Assembly: GCA_005884005.1 (NCBI GenBank)
Contig: VAWI01000021.1
Coordinates: 1 to 56,036, forward strand
DNA: 56,036 bases
Direction: 5' to 3'
Source: Actinomycetota bacterium
Lineage (GTDB): Bacteria; Actinomycetota; Thermoleophilia; Gaiellales; Gaiellaceae
Below are positions 8,071 to 17,185 of this stretch, piece by piece. Made by a program: the position numbers and the translations under genes. Every line of letters begins with the position of its first letter. The first letter of the stretch is position 1. The notes under the pieces were generated by a model. That model ran no database searches. It saw only the letters and a list, made by a program, of their open reading frames with translations, and was not told where the DNA came from.

Positions 8071-9273
8071 TTAGGAACGCAGCGTCGCGATGAAGAAGCC
8101 GGTCGTCCCGTGCACGTCAGGCCGCGTCAGCAGAAACTCCGGCCGCTTCGGATGAGCGAACTGCGGCCATTCCTCACCGAGCGGCTCCGGCGTGAGGCCG
8201 GACGCGTCGACGACGGCTTCGTTCTCGTTGGCATTGAGCGTGCAGACGGAGTAGACGATCGTGCCGCCCGGCCGGACACGATCGACGGCCACGCGCAGGA
8301 GCGCGAGCTGCAGCTCAGGCAGCGGCTGCGCTCGCCAGCGCAGGTCCGGCCGCGAGGCCAGGACTCCGAGGCCCGAGCACGGAGCGTCGACGAGGGCTCG
8401 GTCGTACTCGCGCAGCTCCGCCGGCAGCTCCAGCGCATCCGCGCAGAGCACGCTGACGTTAGAGGCCCCGAGGCGGGCCGCGTTCTCCTGGAGCTCCCGC
8501 GCCCGACCGGGGTGTTTCTCCACCGCCGTGACCTCGCCGGCGAGCTGCGTCGCCTTCCCGCCCGGCGCCGCGCAGAGATCGAGAGTCCGCTCGCCGGCGC
8601 GTGCGCCGACGACGAGGCCGGCGAGCTGGGACCCGCGGCTCTGCGGCCAGATCCGGCCCTCGACGACCGCGGCCTCATCCACCCGCTCGACGCGATAGGC
8701 GCCGGGGATGTCGGTCGGCTTGCCATCGATCTTTCCGCGAATCCGCCGCACGACCGTTTCCGGGGCCTCGTTCTGCGCCCGCATCAGCGCCAGCGCCTCC
8801 TCGTGGCCGAAGTCGCGCGTCCACACCTGCTCGACCCAGTCCGGGTAGGAGTGCTTGAGCGCGTCTTCCGGCAGCGACTCGAGCAGCGGTTCGATCCCGT
8901 CCGCAACGCGGCGGAGGACCGCATTCGTGAAGGCGACCGCTCGCTCGAGCTTGGCCGCGCGCACGAGCTCGACTGTCTCGTTCACGGCGGCGTGCCGGGG
9001 CGTCTGCATGAACCCGAGCTCGTAGGCGCCGAGCCGCAGCGCCGCCCGAACCGGCGGGTCGAGCTTCCGAACGGGTCGCCGCCCGAGCTGCTCGATCGCG
9101 TAGTCGAGCGTGCGTAAACGCTGGATCGTCCCGTAGGCGAGCCGCTGCGCGAACGCGTGGTCGCGCTGGTCGAGGCTCGCCGCCGCTGTTCGCAGGGCTC
9201 GGTCGGCATACGCGTCCTGCTCAAAAACGCGGAGCACGGTCTCATATGCGGCCGCGCGGGCCGGCGACACCAT
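8071..9273 (-). CDS. rsmB: 16S rRNA (cytosine-967-C5)-methyltransferase (Sun/RsmB)
   Basis: The 400-residue protein has an N-terminal NusB-like helical domain (residues 1-140, with RHAAVNETVELVRAAK) and a C-terminal SAM methyltransferase domain. The SAM loop is LCAAPGGKATQLA and the catalytic cysteine is in DAPCSGLGVL. The start codon shares one base with the fmt stop (TGATG), so the two are tightly coupled. The fmt-rsmB pair is a common bacterial arrangement. Confidence 0.95.
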   Translation of the reverse strand: MVSPARAAAYETVLRVFEQDAYADRALRTAAASLDQRDHAFAQRLAYGTIQRLRTLDYAIEQLGRRPVRKLDPPVRAALRLGAYELGFMQTPRHAAVNETVELVRAAKLERAVAFTNAVLRRVADGIEPLLESLPEDALKHSYPDWVEQVWTRDFGHEEALALMRAQNEAPETVVRRIRGKIDGKPTDIPGAYRVERVDEAAVVEGRIWPQSRGSQLAGLVVGARAGERTLDLCAAPGGKATQLAGEVTAVEKHPGRARELQENAARLGASNVSVLCADALELPAELREYDRALVDAPCSGLGVLASRPDLRWRAQPLPELQLALLRVAVDRVRPGGTIVYSVCTLNANENEAVVDASGLTPEPLGEEWPQFAHPKRPEFLLTRPDVHGTTGFFIATLRS

Positions 9274-10067
9274 CAGCGCAGGCCGCGCAGGAATTCGTCG
9301 TACGTCATCCGCCGCCGGCCCTCCGGCTGGACCTCGAGCAGCTCCAGGCCGTTGTCCGTGAGTTGCGAGCGCCAGACGATCGCCGGCCGCCCCTCGACCA
9401 GGCCGCGTGCGCCGATATGCGGCGACAATGCGCGGATCCGGTTATGCAGCTCCTCGGGCGGGCGCGACCAGTCGAGCTCTCGGTCGCCGCGCCCGATCTT
9501 CTCGGCGTAGGTGGTGCCGTCCTCGGCCTGCGGCGCCGGTTGCTGGTTGTCGAGCGCGGCGTCGATCAGATCGGGCGTCAGCTCGGCGGCCCGGGCAAAG
9601 ACGACTCCGGCGTCATCGTCGATCCCGACCTGAAACCGCTGCTGCGCGGCGATCGGCCCGGCGTCGAGCTCCTCGACCAGCTCGATGATCGTGACGCCTG
9701 TCTCCTCGTCACCCGCCATCAGCGCCCGCTCGATGGGCGCAGCTCCGCGCCAGCGCGGCAGCAGCGACGGGTGGACGTTCAGCCAGCGCGCCCGCTCGAG
9801 CGGTCCGCGCGGCACGAGCTGTCCGTACGCGACGGCGACGAGCGTGTCTACCTCGGGGTCGTACTCGTCGCCGAGCCGGTCCGGCTGGCGGACCGGGATA
9901 CCGAGACTCTCGGCGGCCTGCTTCGCCGGCGGCGGCGCAACCCGCCTGCCGCGGCCGCTCGGGCGATCGGGCTGGGTCAGCAGATAGGCGATCTCATGCC
10001 GTGCGGTGAGCCGCTCGAGCACGTCTGCCCCAAACGGCGCCGTCGCAGCGACGGCGATGCGCGCCAC
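9273..10067 (-). CDS. fmt: Methionyl-tRNA formyltransferase
   Basis: The formyl-tetrahydrofolate binding signature LNVHPSLLPRWRGAAPI is followed by VTIIELVEELDAGPI, both diagnostic of Fmt. The C-terminal tRNA-contact domain is present but short (EKIGRGDRELDWSRPPEELHNRIRALSPH). At 264 residues it is about 45 shorter than typical enzymes, mainly in the C-terminal domain and the N-terminal loops. It starts GTG, 2 nt after the stop of def; formylation and deformylation enzymes are therefore neighbours. Confidence 0.95.
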   Translation of the reverse strand: MARIAVAATAPFGADVLERLTARHEIAYLLTQPDRPSGRGRRVAPPPAKQAAESLGIPVRQPDRLGDEYDPEVDTLVAVAYGQLVPRGPLERARWLNVHPSLLPRWRGAAPIERALMAGDEETGVTIIELVEELDAGPIAAQQRFQVGIDDDAGVVFARAAELTPDLIDAALDNQQPAPQAEDGTTYAEKIGRGDRELDWSRPPEELHNRIRALSPHIGARGLVEGRPAIVWRSQLTDNGLELLEVQPEGRRRMTYDEFLRGLR

Positions 10068-10069
10068 AG

Positions 10070-10663
10070 TTAGGACGACAGAGCGCCGAGAACCGGCTCC
10101 GGCCGGAGGATCCCCAACGCCTCGCGCCGGGCCTCGGCCGTTGTTCTGTCGAGGATCAGGATCCCGTCGAGGTGGTCCAGCTCGTGCTGCGCCACCCGCG
10201 CGTCGCGCTCCTCCAACTCCAGGCGGACGTCCTCACCGGTCTCGTCCTTGCCCTCGATCGTCACCTTCACCGGCCGCTCGACCGGGATCGTCACGCCCTG
10301 CAGCGACAGGCAGCCCTCCGTGTCGCTGAGCGTCACTTCGGACGAGGCGGCCAGGACGGGATTGACGAACGCCCGCGGAGCCTCGTCCTCGCCATCCGGC
10401 TGGAAGACGAACACTCGCTGAAGCGTGCCGACCTGCGTCCCCGCAAGGCCGACGCCGTTCGCGCCCTGCATCAAGTCCTTCATCCGCCCGACCAGCCGCC
10501 GCAGGTCGTCGTCGAAGTCCTCGACCTCGTTCGCGCGCATCCGCAAAACCGGATCCGGGTATTGCCGGATCTGCGCCAGCGCGAGCCGCCGGCGCGCCTC
10601 GCGCTCGGGGTCGAGCTGCTCTTCGAGAACCTCGCCCTGTTGTTCGATGTCTTGCTCGGCCAC
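10070..10663 (-). CDS. def: Peptide deformylase
   Basis: All three peptide-deformylase motifs are present: GVGLAGTQVG (motif 1, with Gly-Thr where Ala-Pro/Asn is common), EGCLSL with the metal-binding cysteine, and QHELDHLDG with the two histidines and catalytic glutamate. The protein has 197 residues, with a charged N-terminal extension of about 25 residues (EQDIEQQGEVLEEQLD). It removes the formyl group from nascent proteins. It lies between priA (20 nt before) and fmt. Confidence 0.96.
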   Translation of the reverse strand: MAEQDIEQQGEVLEEQLDPEREARRRLALAQIRQYPDPVLRMRANEVEDFDDDLRRLVGRMKDLMQGANGVGLAGTQVGTLQRVFVFQPDGEDEAPRAFVNPVLAASSEVTLSDTEGCLSLQGVTIPVERPVKVTIEGKDETGEDVRLELEERDARVAQHELDHLDGILILDRTTAEARREALGILRPEPVLGALSS

Positions 10664-10683
10664 GTGCGCCAGTTTATGGACTG

Positions 10684-12615
10684 TTAAAGGCTCTGCGGGT
10701 CGACGTCGACCACGGCAGTTAGGCCGGCTTTCCGCATCGCCGGCGAGGCCGCGGCGAGGAGCTGCCCCGCGCGACCGGCGACGCGCCGCGGCTCGTCCGT
10801 CTTGGCGACGAGCTGCGCCCGATGGCGGCCGCGAAGGCGGAAAAGCGGAGCCGGTCCGAGAACATCCGCGTCGCGCAGACCGTCGCGCACCTCCTCGAGC
10901 GCGCGCGTGACCGGGCCTGGCTCCGGCCCGCTGACGAGAACCCGGACGAGATGGCGGAAGGGCGGATACCCGAGCTCGCGCCGCCGTTCGACCTCGCCGG
11001 TCAGGAACCGCGGCACGTCGTGGCGGGCCGCCAGCTCGACGGGCCGTGAGTCCGGCTGGAACGTCTGGATCAGCACCCGCCCCGGCGCGTCGCGGCCGCT
11101 GCGCCCGGCGAGCTGGGTCAGCAGCTGGAACGTCCGCTCGTCGGCGCGAAAATCGGGGACGCCGAGCGCCGTGTCGGCGTCGATCACCGCCGCGAGCGCT
11201 ACGCCGCTGAAGTGGTGCCCTTTCGCAACCATTTGAGTGCCGAGCAGGACGGCGCGATCGGTCTCGGCAAATTGCCGGAGTGCTGCGGCGAGCGCTTCCG
11301 GCTTCTGCGCGGTGTCGGCGTCGAGCCGAATCGGCACGAGCTTCGGCACCTGCTTCGCGAGCTCACGTTCGAGCCGCTGCGTGCCGGCCCCGATCCGGGC
11401 GAGATCGACCGAGCCGCAGGCGGCGCAGGCCTGCGGCGCCGTCTCCGCGTGGCCGCAGTGGTGGCAGCGCAGCTGCCCCTCGCGGTGAAGCACCAGAGCG
11501 ACGTCGCAGAGCGGGCAACGGAGCGTCGTTCCGCAGGCGCGGCAGTGGAGCGCAGGCGCGACGCCACGGCGGTTCAGCAGCAAAATCGCCTTCCCGCCCT
11601 GCTCCTCGATCGCCCCAAGCTCCTTCAAGAGCGGAGCAGAGAGCGGGTACCCGGCCTCGCGGCGCAGGTCGACCACCCGCACGCCCGGAAGCGAGCCTCC
11701 CAGCCGCCCCCCCAGCTGGAGTCGGTCGAGGCGCTCCCAACTCTCGGGCCGCGGCGTCGCACTGCCGTAGATCGCGACCGCGCCCTCGAGGGCAGCGCGC
11801 TTCGCGGCAACGGTGCGCGCGTCGTAGCGCGGATCGGATTCCTGCTTGTAGGACTGATCGTGCTCCTCGTCCACGCAGATGACGCCGACGTCGCGCAGCG
11901 GCGCAAAGACCGCCGAACGCGCGCCGACGACGAGCCTCGCCTCTCCTCGCGCGATGCGCTCCCGCTCGTCCCGGCGCTCTGCGTCGGTCAGGCCTGAGTG
12001 CAGGAGGGCGACGGCGTTCCCAAAGCGCGCCTGGAACCGCCCCAGCGTCTGGGGCGTGAGCGCGATCTCCGGCACGAGCACGATCGCCGTCCTGCCGCGC
12101 TCCAGCGCCGCTGCGCACGCCTGGAGGTAGACCTCGGTCTTGCCGCTGCCGGTCTCGCCGTAGAGCAGGAAGTGGCCGCCGCCGGCATCGAGCGAGGAGG
12201 TGATCCGTGCCAGCGCCGCTCGCTGCTCGCTCGTCAGCTCCGGCGGCTCCGCCTCGTCCGTAAGCGCCTGCCGCTCGCCGGGCGGTGCCTGCTCCTTCCT
12301 CCGCTTGCGCTTCACAGGCGCGATCAGCTCCAGCGCCCGCCCGGGTGTCGACCCGTAGTAGTCCGCCACCCACAGCGCGAGGTCGACGAGCACCGGCGGC
12401 AGCTCGTCGAGCACAGAGTCGATCGGAACGGGCTCGATCCCTGCCGGGGCCTCGTCGACGAGCTCGACGACGACTCCTCGCCTCCTCGAACGGCCGAGCG
12501 GGACCGAGACGACCGCACCCTTCGCGGCGCCGTCGGCGAGCTCGTATGTGAACGGCCGCGCGAGCGCGCGGGTCGTCACCAGCGGATAGACGGTCGCGTA
12601 GCGCAAAGCCACCAT
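10684..12615 (-). CDS. priA: Primosomal protein N' (PriA-type helicase)
   Basis: The 643-residue protein opens with a PriA DNA-binding domain, followed by the Walker A LLYGETGSGKTEVYLQ and the Walker B DEEHDQSYKQ. A zinc-binding region with paired cysteines follows (CRACGTTLRC, CPLC, CHHC, CAAC). The C-terminal helicase motifs are present (LLGTQMVAKGHHF, LTQLAGRSGRD). It restarts stalled replication forks. In some actinobacteria PriA is thought to be an inactive helicase; here Walker A is intact. It is the first gene of the long minus-strand run. Confidence 0.95.
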   Translation of the reverse strand: MVALRYATVYPLVTTRALARPFTYELADGAAKGAVVSVPLGRSRRRGVVVELVDEAPAGIEPVPIDSVLDELPPVLVDLALWVADYYGSTPGRALELIAPVKRKRRKEQAPPGERQALTDEAEPPELTSEQRAALARITSSLDAGGGHFLLYGETGSGKTEVYLQACAAALERGRTAIVLVPEIALTPQTLGRFQARFGNAVALLHSGLTDAERRDERERIARGEARLVVGARSAVFAPLRDVGVICVDEEHDQSYKQESDPRYDARTVAAKRAALEGAVAIYGSATPRPESWERLDRLQLGGRLGGSLPGVRVVDLRREAGYPLSAPLLKELGAIEEQGGKAILLLNRRGVAPALHCRACGTTLRCPLCDVALVLHREGQLRCHHCGHAETAPQACAACGSVDLARIGAGTQRLERELAKQVPKLVPIRLDADTAQKPEALAAALRQFAETDRAVLLGTQMVAKGHHFSGVALAAVIDADTALGVPDFRADERTFQLLTQLAGRSGRDAPGRVLIQTFQPDSRPVELAARHDVPRFLTGEVERRRELGYPPFRHLVRVLVSGPEPGPVTRALEEVRDGLRDADVLGPAPLFRLRGRHRAQLVAKTDEPRRVAGRAGQLLAAASPAMRKAGLTAVVDVDPQSL

Positions 12616-12670
12616 CGAGCCTAGCCGCCGCCCCGGCAGACGAAAGCGCCGCGGCGTCCGGACCGGTCTC

Positions 12671-12698
12671 AGGGACAGGCACGAAGGTGCCTGTCCCT
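12671..12698. terminator. Perfect 12-bp palindrome after the ZIP transporter gene
   Basis: AGGGACAGGCAC pairs perfectly with GTGCCTGTCCCT around a GAAG loop. It lies 16 nt beyond the ZIP stop and about 55 nt before the priA start, both on the minus strand, so it can serve as a terminator or insulator. No T-tract follows. It shares its outer AGGGACAG/CTGTCCCT stem with the other members of this palindrome family while its inner stem differs. Confidence 0.6.
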
Positions 12699-12713
12699 AC
12701 AGCGGGTGCGGGC

Positions 12714-13538
12714 CTAGACCCCGGCGGCTACGAGAATGAAATCGGTAGCGAACCCAAGCGTCAGCCCGAGCACGATCCCCCAGGCGGTGAGCGCTTTCGA
12801 GCCGAACGTCCTGCAGACGTTCAGCAGCTCCATCACGACGTAGAGAATCGAGCCCGCGGCCAGCGCGAAGAACAAGATCGAGAGGTTCTCGCTCGTCCAC
12901 GAGTGGCCGATGACGGTGCCTACGAAGGTCGGGGCGCCGCCGATCAGGCCCATCAAACCGAGGAACCGCCAGCTCGGCAGCTCCGCCTCACCACTCAGAG
13001 GCCCGACGATTCCGAACCCCTCGGTGGCGTTGTGTAGCCCGAACCCGATCACCAGCACGAGCGCGAGACTCTTCAGATCTTGCGCCGCCGACTGGCCGAT
13101 CGCGAGCCCTTCCGAGAAGTTGTGCAGGCCGATCCCGGTGGCGATGAAGACCGACAGCCACTGAGCGGCCGAGAGCCCCGGCTTCTGCGTGAACTCGGCG
13201 ACCGACGCTGCGCCCGGGCCGAGCATCGCTCTCCGCTGTCGAGCCTTGATCCAGCTGTCGTAGGCGACGAGGCTCATCAGGCCGACGACGAAACCGGCAA
13301 ACGCGATCGAGGAGACCCCCGCGAACCGGCCCCATGTCTTCGCCTGCAGCGCGCTGTCGACCGGGTTGATCGCCTCGCTGAGCACGTCCCAGAACAGGAA
13401 CAGCAGGATGCCGGTCGCGGTCGCGGTGAAGAAGGCCTTCAACTTCGGCGAGATGCCGTGCATCCGGCCCATCGGAAGGCTGAGGAAGATCGTCAGCCCG
13501 GCGATCGCGCCGAGCAGCAGGGTTTGGGCGGTTGACAT
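12714..13538 (-). CDS. ZIP family divalent metal transporter
   Basis: The protein of about 274 residues has eight predicted membrane helices. The metal-path motifs LHNFSEGLAIG and LHNATEGFGI lie in helices 4 and 5, as in the ZIP/ZupT family. An internal cytoplasmic loop between helices 3 and 4 is charged but not histidine-rich. It probably imports zinc, iron or manganese. I prefer ATG 13538 (MSTAQTLLLGA) over GTG 13553, because the upstream start lies inside the operator-like palindrome. The gene is divergent from a DtxR-type repressor, its likely regulator. Confidence 0.88.
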   Translation of the reverse strand: MSTAQTLLLGAIAGLTIFLSLPMGRMHGISPKLKAFFTATATGILLFLFWDVLSEAINPVDSALQAKTWGRFAGVSSIAFAGFVVGLMSLVAYDSWIKARQRRAMLGPGAASVAEFTQKPGLSAAQWLSVFIATGIGLHNFSEGLAIGQSAAQDLKSLALVLVIGFGLHNATEGFGIVGPLSGEAELPSWRFLGLMGLIGGAPTFVGTVIGHSWTSENLSILFFALAAGSILYVVMELLNVCRTFGSKALTAWGIVLGLTLGFATDFILVAAGV

Positions 13539-13542
13539 CGTT

Positions 13543-13558
13543 GTAAGGCTCACCTTAC
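13543..13558. promoter_or_regulatory. Operator-like palindrome for the DtxR/MntR-type repressor
   Basis: GTAAGGCTCACCTTAC is an inverted repeat with 6-bp arms GTAAGG/CCTTAC. It resembles the TTAGGTNAGNCTAACCTAA-type boxes of the DtxR/IdeR family in having AGG/CCT half sites. It lies immediately upstream of the ZIP start at 13538 and in the divergent region shared with the repressor gene. This is inferred from position and symmetry only. Confidence 0.55.
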
Positions 13559-13642
13559 AGAACCCGTTCGAGAGAGACCCACCCGGCCACGGCGTTGCAA
13601 ACCGGGGGAAGAAGAAGGCGGGTCAGTACAGTTGACGAAGGT

Positions 13643-14326
13643 ATGGCGCAGGGCCACTCAGTCGACGAGTACCTCGAGACGATCTACTTCCTGGCATTCC
13701 CGATCGGCGAATACAGGCCGCAGTCGACCGGGTCCCCCACGCTCGCCTCGCGGGTTGCCGAGATGCTCGGCGTCTCCCGCGCCTCGGCCGGCGAGATGCT
13801 GAAACGCCTCGAGTCCGAGGGTCTGATCGAACGGGGCGAGCAGAAGGAGGCGATCCTGACCGAGACCGGTCGCGCGCGGGCGGAAACGGTCGTCCGCAAG
13901 CACCGGATCATCGAGCGGCTCCTGACCGACTTCATGGGCTATACAGCCGCCGAGGCGCACGTGCACGCCGACGAGCTCGGCGACACGTTCTCCGACGAAA
14001 TGGTCGAGCGCATCGAGGCGAAGCTCGGCAACCCGGAACGTTGCCCGCACGGCTGGCCTGTCGATCCGGACTTCGAGCAGGCCGAGAACAAGGAGCTGGC
14101 GCCGCTCGCCGACCTGGAGCCGCCGGCCCAGGCGACGATCGTCCGCCTGGCCGAGCATGACGGCGAGCTCCTACATTGGTTCTACGACGAGGGGCTCGTG
14201 CCGGGGACGGAGCTCGAGCTGCAGGCCGCCCAGCCGGCCGCGGGGCAGTTCACGGTCAAGGTCGACGGCAGCGAGAAGGCGATCGGCGAGAAGGCCGCCG
14301 CCGGCCTGTTCGTCAAACCTGCCTAG
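13643..14326 (+). CDS. DtxR/MntR-family metal-dependent repressor
   Basis: The 227-residue protein has an N-terminal winged helix (LASRVAEMLGVSRASAGEMLKRLESEGLIER), a metal-sensing dimerisation region (HADELGDTFSDEMVERIEA) and a C-terminal SH3/FeoA-like domain (GLVPGTELELQ to the end). I chose ATG 13643, because the frame upstream of it lacks family similarity. It is divergent from the ZIP transporter gene, with an operator-like palindrome between them, so it probably represses metal uptake when iron or manganese is plentiful. Which metal it senses cannot be told from the sequence. Confidence 0.9.
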   Translation: MAQGHSVDEYLETIYFLAFPIGEYRPQSTGSPTLASRVAEMLGVSRASAGEMLKRLESEGLIERGEQKEAILTETGRARAETVVRKHRIIERLLTDFMGYTAAEAHVHADELGDTFSDEMVERIEAKLGNPERCPHGWPVDPDFEQAENKELAPLADLEPPAQATIVRLAEHDGELLHWFYDEGLVPGTELELQAAQPAAGQFTVKVDGSEKAIGEKAAAGLFVKPA

Positions 14327-14328
14327 GT

Positions 14329-14484
14329 GGGTTTGGCGGAACAGCGCTCGTCGTCGGGGTGCGATGCTCGTTCCCAGGCAAGGACGCAGGGAGTGTCAAT
14401 AGCCAAAGCTATTGGCGCGACTGAGGACACCGCATGGGGGCGAGCAGCGCGGCCCGACGGCACAGACTCTGTTTCGCTAAACCC
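14329..14484 (+). ncRNA. Candidate structured RNA / dispersed repeat, copy 3 (diverged)
   Basis: The ends pair over 16 bp (14329-14344 with 14469-14484), with two G-U pairs on the plus strand. An internal hairpin joins 14397-14403 to 14408-14414 (CAATAGC/GCTATTG). The core GGGGTGCGATG, GGCAAGGACGCAGGGAGTG and GCGCGACTG, and later CAGCGCGGCCCG, match copies 1 and 2 in reverse orientation, but both stems are built from different bases. It fills the space between the convergent genes dtxR (stop 14326) and metK (stop 14490). Whether it is transcribed is not known; read-through from dtxR would make it. Confidence 0.55.
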
Positions 14485-14489
14485 TCCTA

Positions 14490-15746
14490 CTACGCAGTGG
14501 CGGGCGCCGCGGCACCAAGGCCAGCCGCGTCACGGAGTGCCTCCGCCTTGTCCGTGCGCTCCCAGGTGAAATCGTGGTCGTCGCGCCCGAAGTGGCCGTA
14601 CGCGGCCGTCTTCGCGTAGATGGGCCGGCGCAGGTCGAGATCGCGCAGGATCGCGGCGGGGCGCAGGTCGAAGTTCTCGCGGACGAGCTCCTGGATCCGC
14701 TCGGCGGTGATTCCGGCAGCCTCGGTGCCGAATGTCTGCACCCCGATTGAGACCGGGCTTGCAACGCCGATCGCGTAGGCGACGTTGATCTCGCACCTGT
14801 CGGCGAGCCCGGCCGCGACGACGTTCTTCGCGACGTACCGCGCCGCGTAAGCGGCCGAGCGATCGACCTTGGTCGGATCCTTCCCCGAGAACGCGCCGCC
14901 TCCGTGCCGGGCGGCACCGCCGTACGTGTCGACGATGATCTTGCGTCCGGTCAGGCCTGTATCGCCCATCGGCCCCCCGAGGACAAACTTGCCGGTCGGG
15001 TTGACGTAGACGAAGTCCCGCTCCTCCAGCCTCTTCTCGCTGTAGAGGTCGGACGGCAGGATCGGCCGGAGCACGCGCTCGATCAGGTCAGGCTTGATCA
15101 GCGACTCGGCGTCGCAGCCGTCGGCGTGCTGGGTCGAGACGAGGATCCGGTCGATCTCGACCGGCCGCTGGCGGCCCTGCTCGTCGACCTCGTAGCGGAC
15201 TGTGACCTGCGCCTTGCCGTCGGGCCGTAGATAGGGCAGCTCGCCGACCTTGCGGACCTCGGCGAGGCGCTTGGCGATCTTGTGCGCGAGCATGATCGGC
15301 AGCGGCATCAGCTCGGGCGTCTCGCGCGTCGCGTACCCGAACATCATCCCCTGGTCCCCGGCGCCTACACGGTCGAGCGGGTCATCGTCGCCCGGGTCGT
15401 GCTGCACCTCGTAGGAGGCGTCGACGCCCTGCGCGATGTCCGGGGACTGTTCGTCGATCGCGACCACGACGCCGCAGGTGGTGGCGTCGAAGCCCCACTC
15501 GGAGTGCGTGTAGCCGATCTCGGCGATCTTTCCCCGCACCTTGGCCGGGATGTCGACGTACGTCTCCGTCGAGATCTCGCCGGCGACCACGACGAGCCCG
15601 GTCGTGATCAGCGTCTCGCAGGCGACCCGGCCGCCAGGATCGTCCGTGAGAACGGCATCGAGGACCGTGTCGGAGACCTGGTCGGCGACCTTGTCAGGAT
15701 GGCCCTCCGTGACCGACTCGGAGGTGAACAGAAACTCGCTCGGCAC
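14490..15746 (-). CDS. metK: S-adenosylmethionine synthetase
   Basis: The 418-residue protein has the N-terminal signature [16 protein letters not shown], the SAM-synthetase hexapeptide in [12 protein letters not shown], and the P-loop-like [19 protein letters not shown]. Length is normal. It makes SAM from methionine and ATP. It starts GTG 11 nt after the downstream DUF3352 lipoprotein gene and is probably co-transcribed with it. No SAM riboswitch was recognised before the run. Confidence 0.97.
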   Translation of the reverse strand: MPSEFLFTSESVTEGHPDKVADQVSDTVLDAVLTDDPGGRVACETLITTGLVVVAGEISTETYVDIPAKVRGKIAEIGYTHSEWGFDATTCGVVVAIDEQSPDIAQGVDASYEVQHDPGDDDPLDRVGAGDQGMMFGYATRETPELMPLPIMLAHKIAKRLAEVRKVGELPYLRPDGKAQVTVRYEVDEQGRQRPVEIDRILVSTQHADGCDAESLIKPDLIERVLRPILPSDLYSEKRLEERDFVYVNPTGKFVLGGPMGDTGLTGRKIIVDTYGGAARHGGGAFSGKDPTKVDRSAAYAARYVAKNVVAAGLADRCEINVAYAIGVASPVSIGVQTFGTEAAGITAERIQELVRENFDLRPAAILRDLDLRRPIYAKTAAYGHFGRDDHDFTWERTDKAEALRDAAGLGAAAPATA

Positions 15747-15757
15747 GGGCGCGAAGG

Positions 15758-17185
15758 CTACTTGATCGTCTGGAAGCCGGAAATCCGCAACGCGTCGCCG
15801 TCCTTGACCAGATAGACGACGGCGCCGTGCAGCGGCTTGGTGTTGGCGAAGGCCTCGGGGGGAACGACGTTCCCCGCCTGTTGCGCGAGCCGGAGCACGT
15901 ACGGAAGCCCGTTCTCCAGGTCACCGAAGGCAAAGGCTGCGACCTTCACGGGCACCCCGGCAGCGTCGCGCGTGGAGCGGAAGAGCGGATCGTCGCCGAG
16001 GCTGCTCGCCGGCCCCGAGATCGTCTGCTCGGCGAGGTTGGCCGCGTTGGTGACGAACAACCTTCCCTTTGCGACGCCGTCGTAGATCGTGACGGGCGCT
16101 CCGGTGAAGGTGAGCTTCTGGACGCTCTCCCCACCAAGCTGCACCGTCTCGGCCTTGATGCTGCCGCCGAGCTGCGCGATCGCGCTGAAGCGGCGCAGCA
16201 GCGAGTCGGCCTTCTGCTCGTCCTCGACCTTCTGGACGAACAGAACTCTCGGAAGCTGCGGCGTGCCCGGGTAGACAGCGAGAGCGCTCTCGCCCTTCAG
16301 CAGCGGGTAGATGTCGCCCTCGAGCGTGATCCCGAGCACCCCCTCGACCTGGCTCAGCTGCGTGTTGAACCTCGGCAGGCTCTTGCCGACCAGCCGCAGG
16401 ACAGTCTTCAGCGGCGCGTCGAGGCTCGAGGTTGAGACGTAGAGCAGCACGCCGCCGGGCACGGCGTCGGGCAACGAGGGACTGAAGGTCGCCGGGTTCG
16501 GGGCCGGATCGATCAGCCCGTCGAGCTCGAGGCTGACGCCGTTGTCCTCGGCTTTTGCCGCACCGGAGATCGCGTGCAGGTCACCGACATCGTGCGTGAG
16601 CCGCGGCGGCGCGCCGCCGCCCGCGAGGGCGTGGTCCAGGGCTATCTGAGCCGACTTGCCGCTGACCCAGCCCTTCACGGACGCCTGCGGGTCGAGTTGC
16701 CCGAACCCCTGCTTGAACTCCTTGTCGCCGGCCAGCTTGTCGCCGCCCCTCGCCAGCTTCTCGAAGCGATCGACGTCCGCGCTGTCGCCGACGACGGCCC
16801 ACTCCCCTACCGAACCCTGCGAGAAGAGATCGCCCTGCAGCCGCAGAAACTCCTCGAGCTTCGCATGCGTGCTCGGCTTGGTAATGATGACGGAGTTGCT
16901 GCCTCCACCCGGGAAGTCGAGCCAGACGAGGTCGACTTCCTTCCCGGCGTAGTCCTTGAAGTTCCTGAGGATGTCTACTGAGGAGCGCACGGCTGGGAAC
17001 TGGGCTGCCAGGCGCGCGAACTTCTTCCACTGGTCGGACGAGAAATCGGTACGGAAGGAGAGGAACGCCGCCGTGCTCGCGGGTGCGACGCTCGCGCCCT
17101 CCGGGAGTGGACCCCCACCTCCTCCGCCGCAGCCGGCCGCCGCCAGGGCCGCCGCAAGCCCCGCGCCCGCCCAGAAGCGCCTCAC
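15758..17185 (-). CDS. DUF3352-type lipoprotein (paralogue 1)
   Basis: The 475-residue protein starts [19 protein letters not shown], a lipoprotein signal whose lipobox cysteine is followed by a glycine run. The rest resembles the DUF3352 family of exported actinobacterial proteins: a repeated pattern of alpha/beta units with [20 protein letters not shown] and a late [13 protein letters not shown]. It is a paralogue of the next gene upstream, with which it shares a 4-nt overlap. The function is unknown; a surface-exposed binding role is only a guess. Confidence 0.75.
   Translation of the reverse strand: MRRFWAGAGLAAALAAAGCGGGGGGPLPEGASVAPASTAAFLSFRTDFSSDQWKKFARLAAQFPAVRSSVDILRNFKDYAGKEVDLVWLDFPGGGSNSVIITKPSTHAKLEEFLRLQGDLFSQGSVGEWAVVGDSADVDRFEKLARGGDKLAGDKEFKQGFGQLDPQASVKGWVSGKSAQIALDHALAGGGAPPRLTHDVGDLHAISGAAKAEDNGVSLELDGLIDPAPNPATFSPSLPDAVPGGVLLYVSTSSLDAPLKTVLRLVGKSLPRFNTQLSQVEGVLGITLEGDIYPLLKGESALAVYPGTPQLPRVLFVQKVEDEQKADSLLRRFSAIAQLGGSIKAETVQLGGESVQKLTFTGAPVTIYDGVAKGRLFVTNAANLAEQTISGPASSLGDDPLFRSTRDAAGVPVKVAAFAFGDLENGLPYVLRLAQQAGNVVPPEAFANTKPLHGAVVYLVKDGDALRISGFQTIK

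Noticed and set aside
11363-12682. 439-codon second minus-strand frame over priA
   Set aside because: It is Arg/Ala-rich out-of-frame translation of priA.
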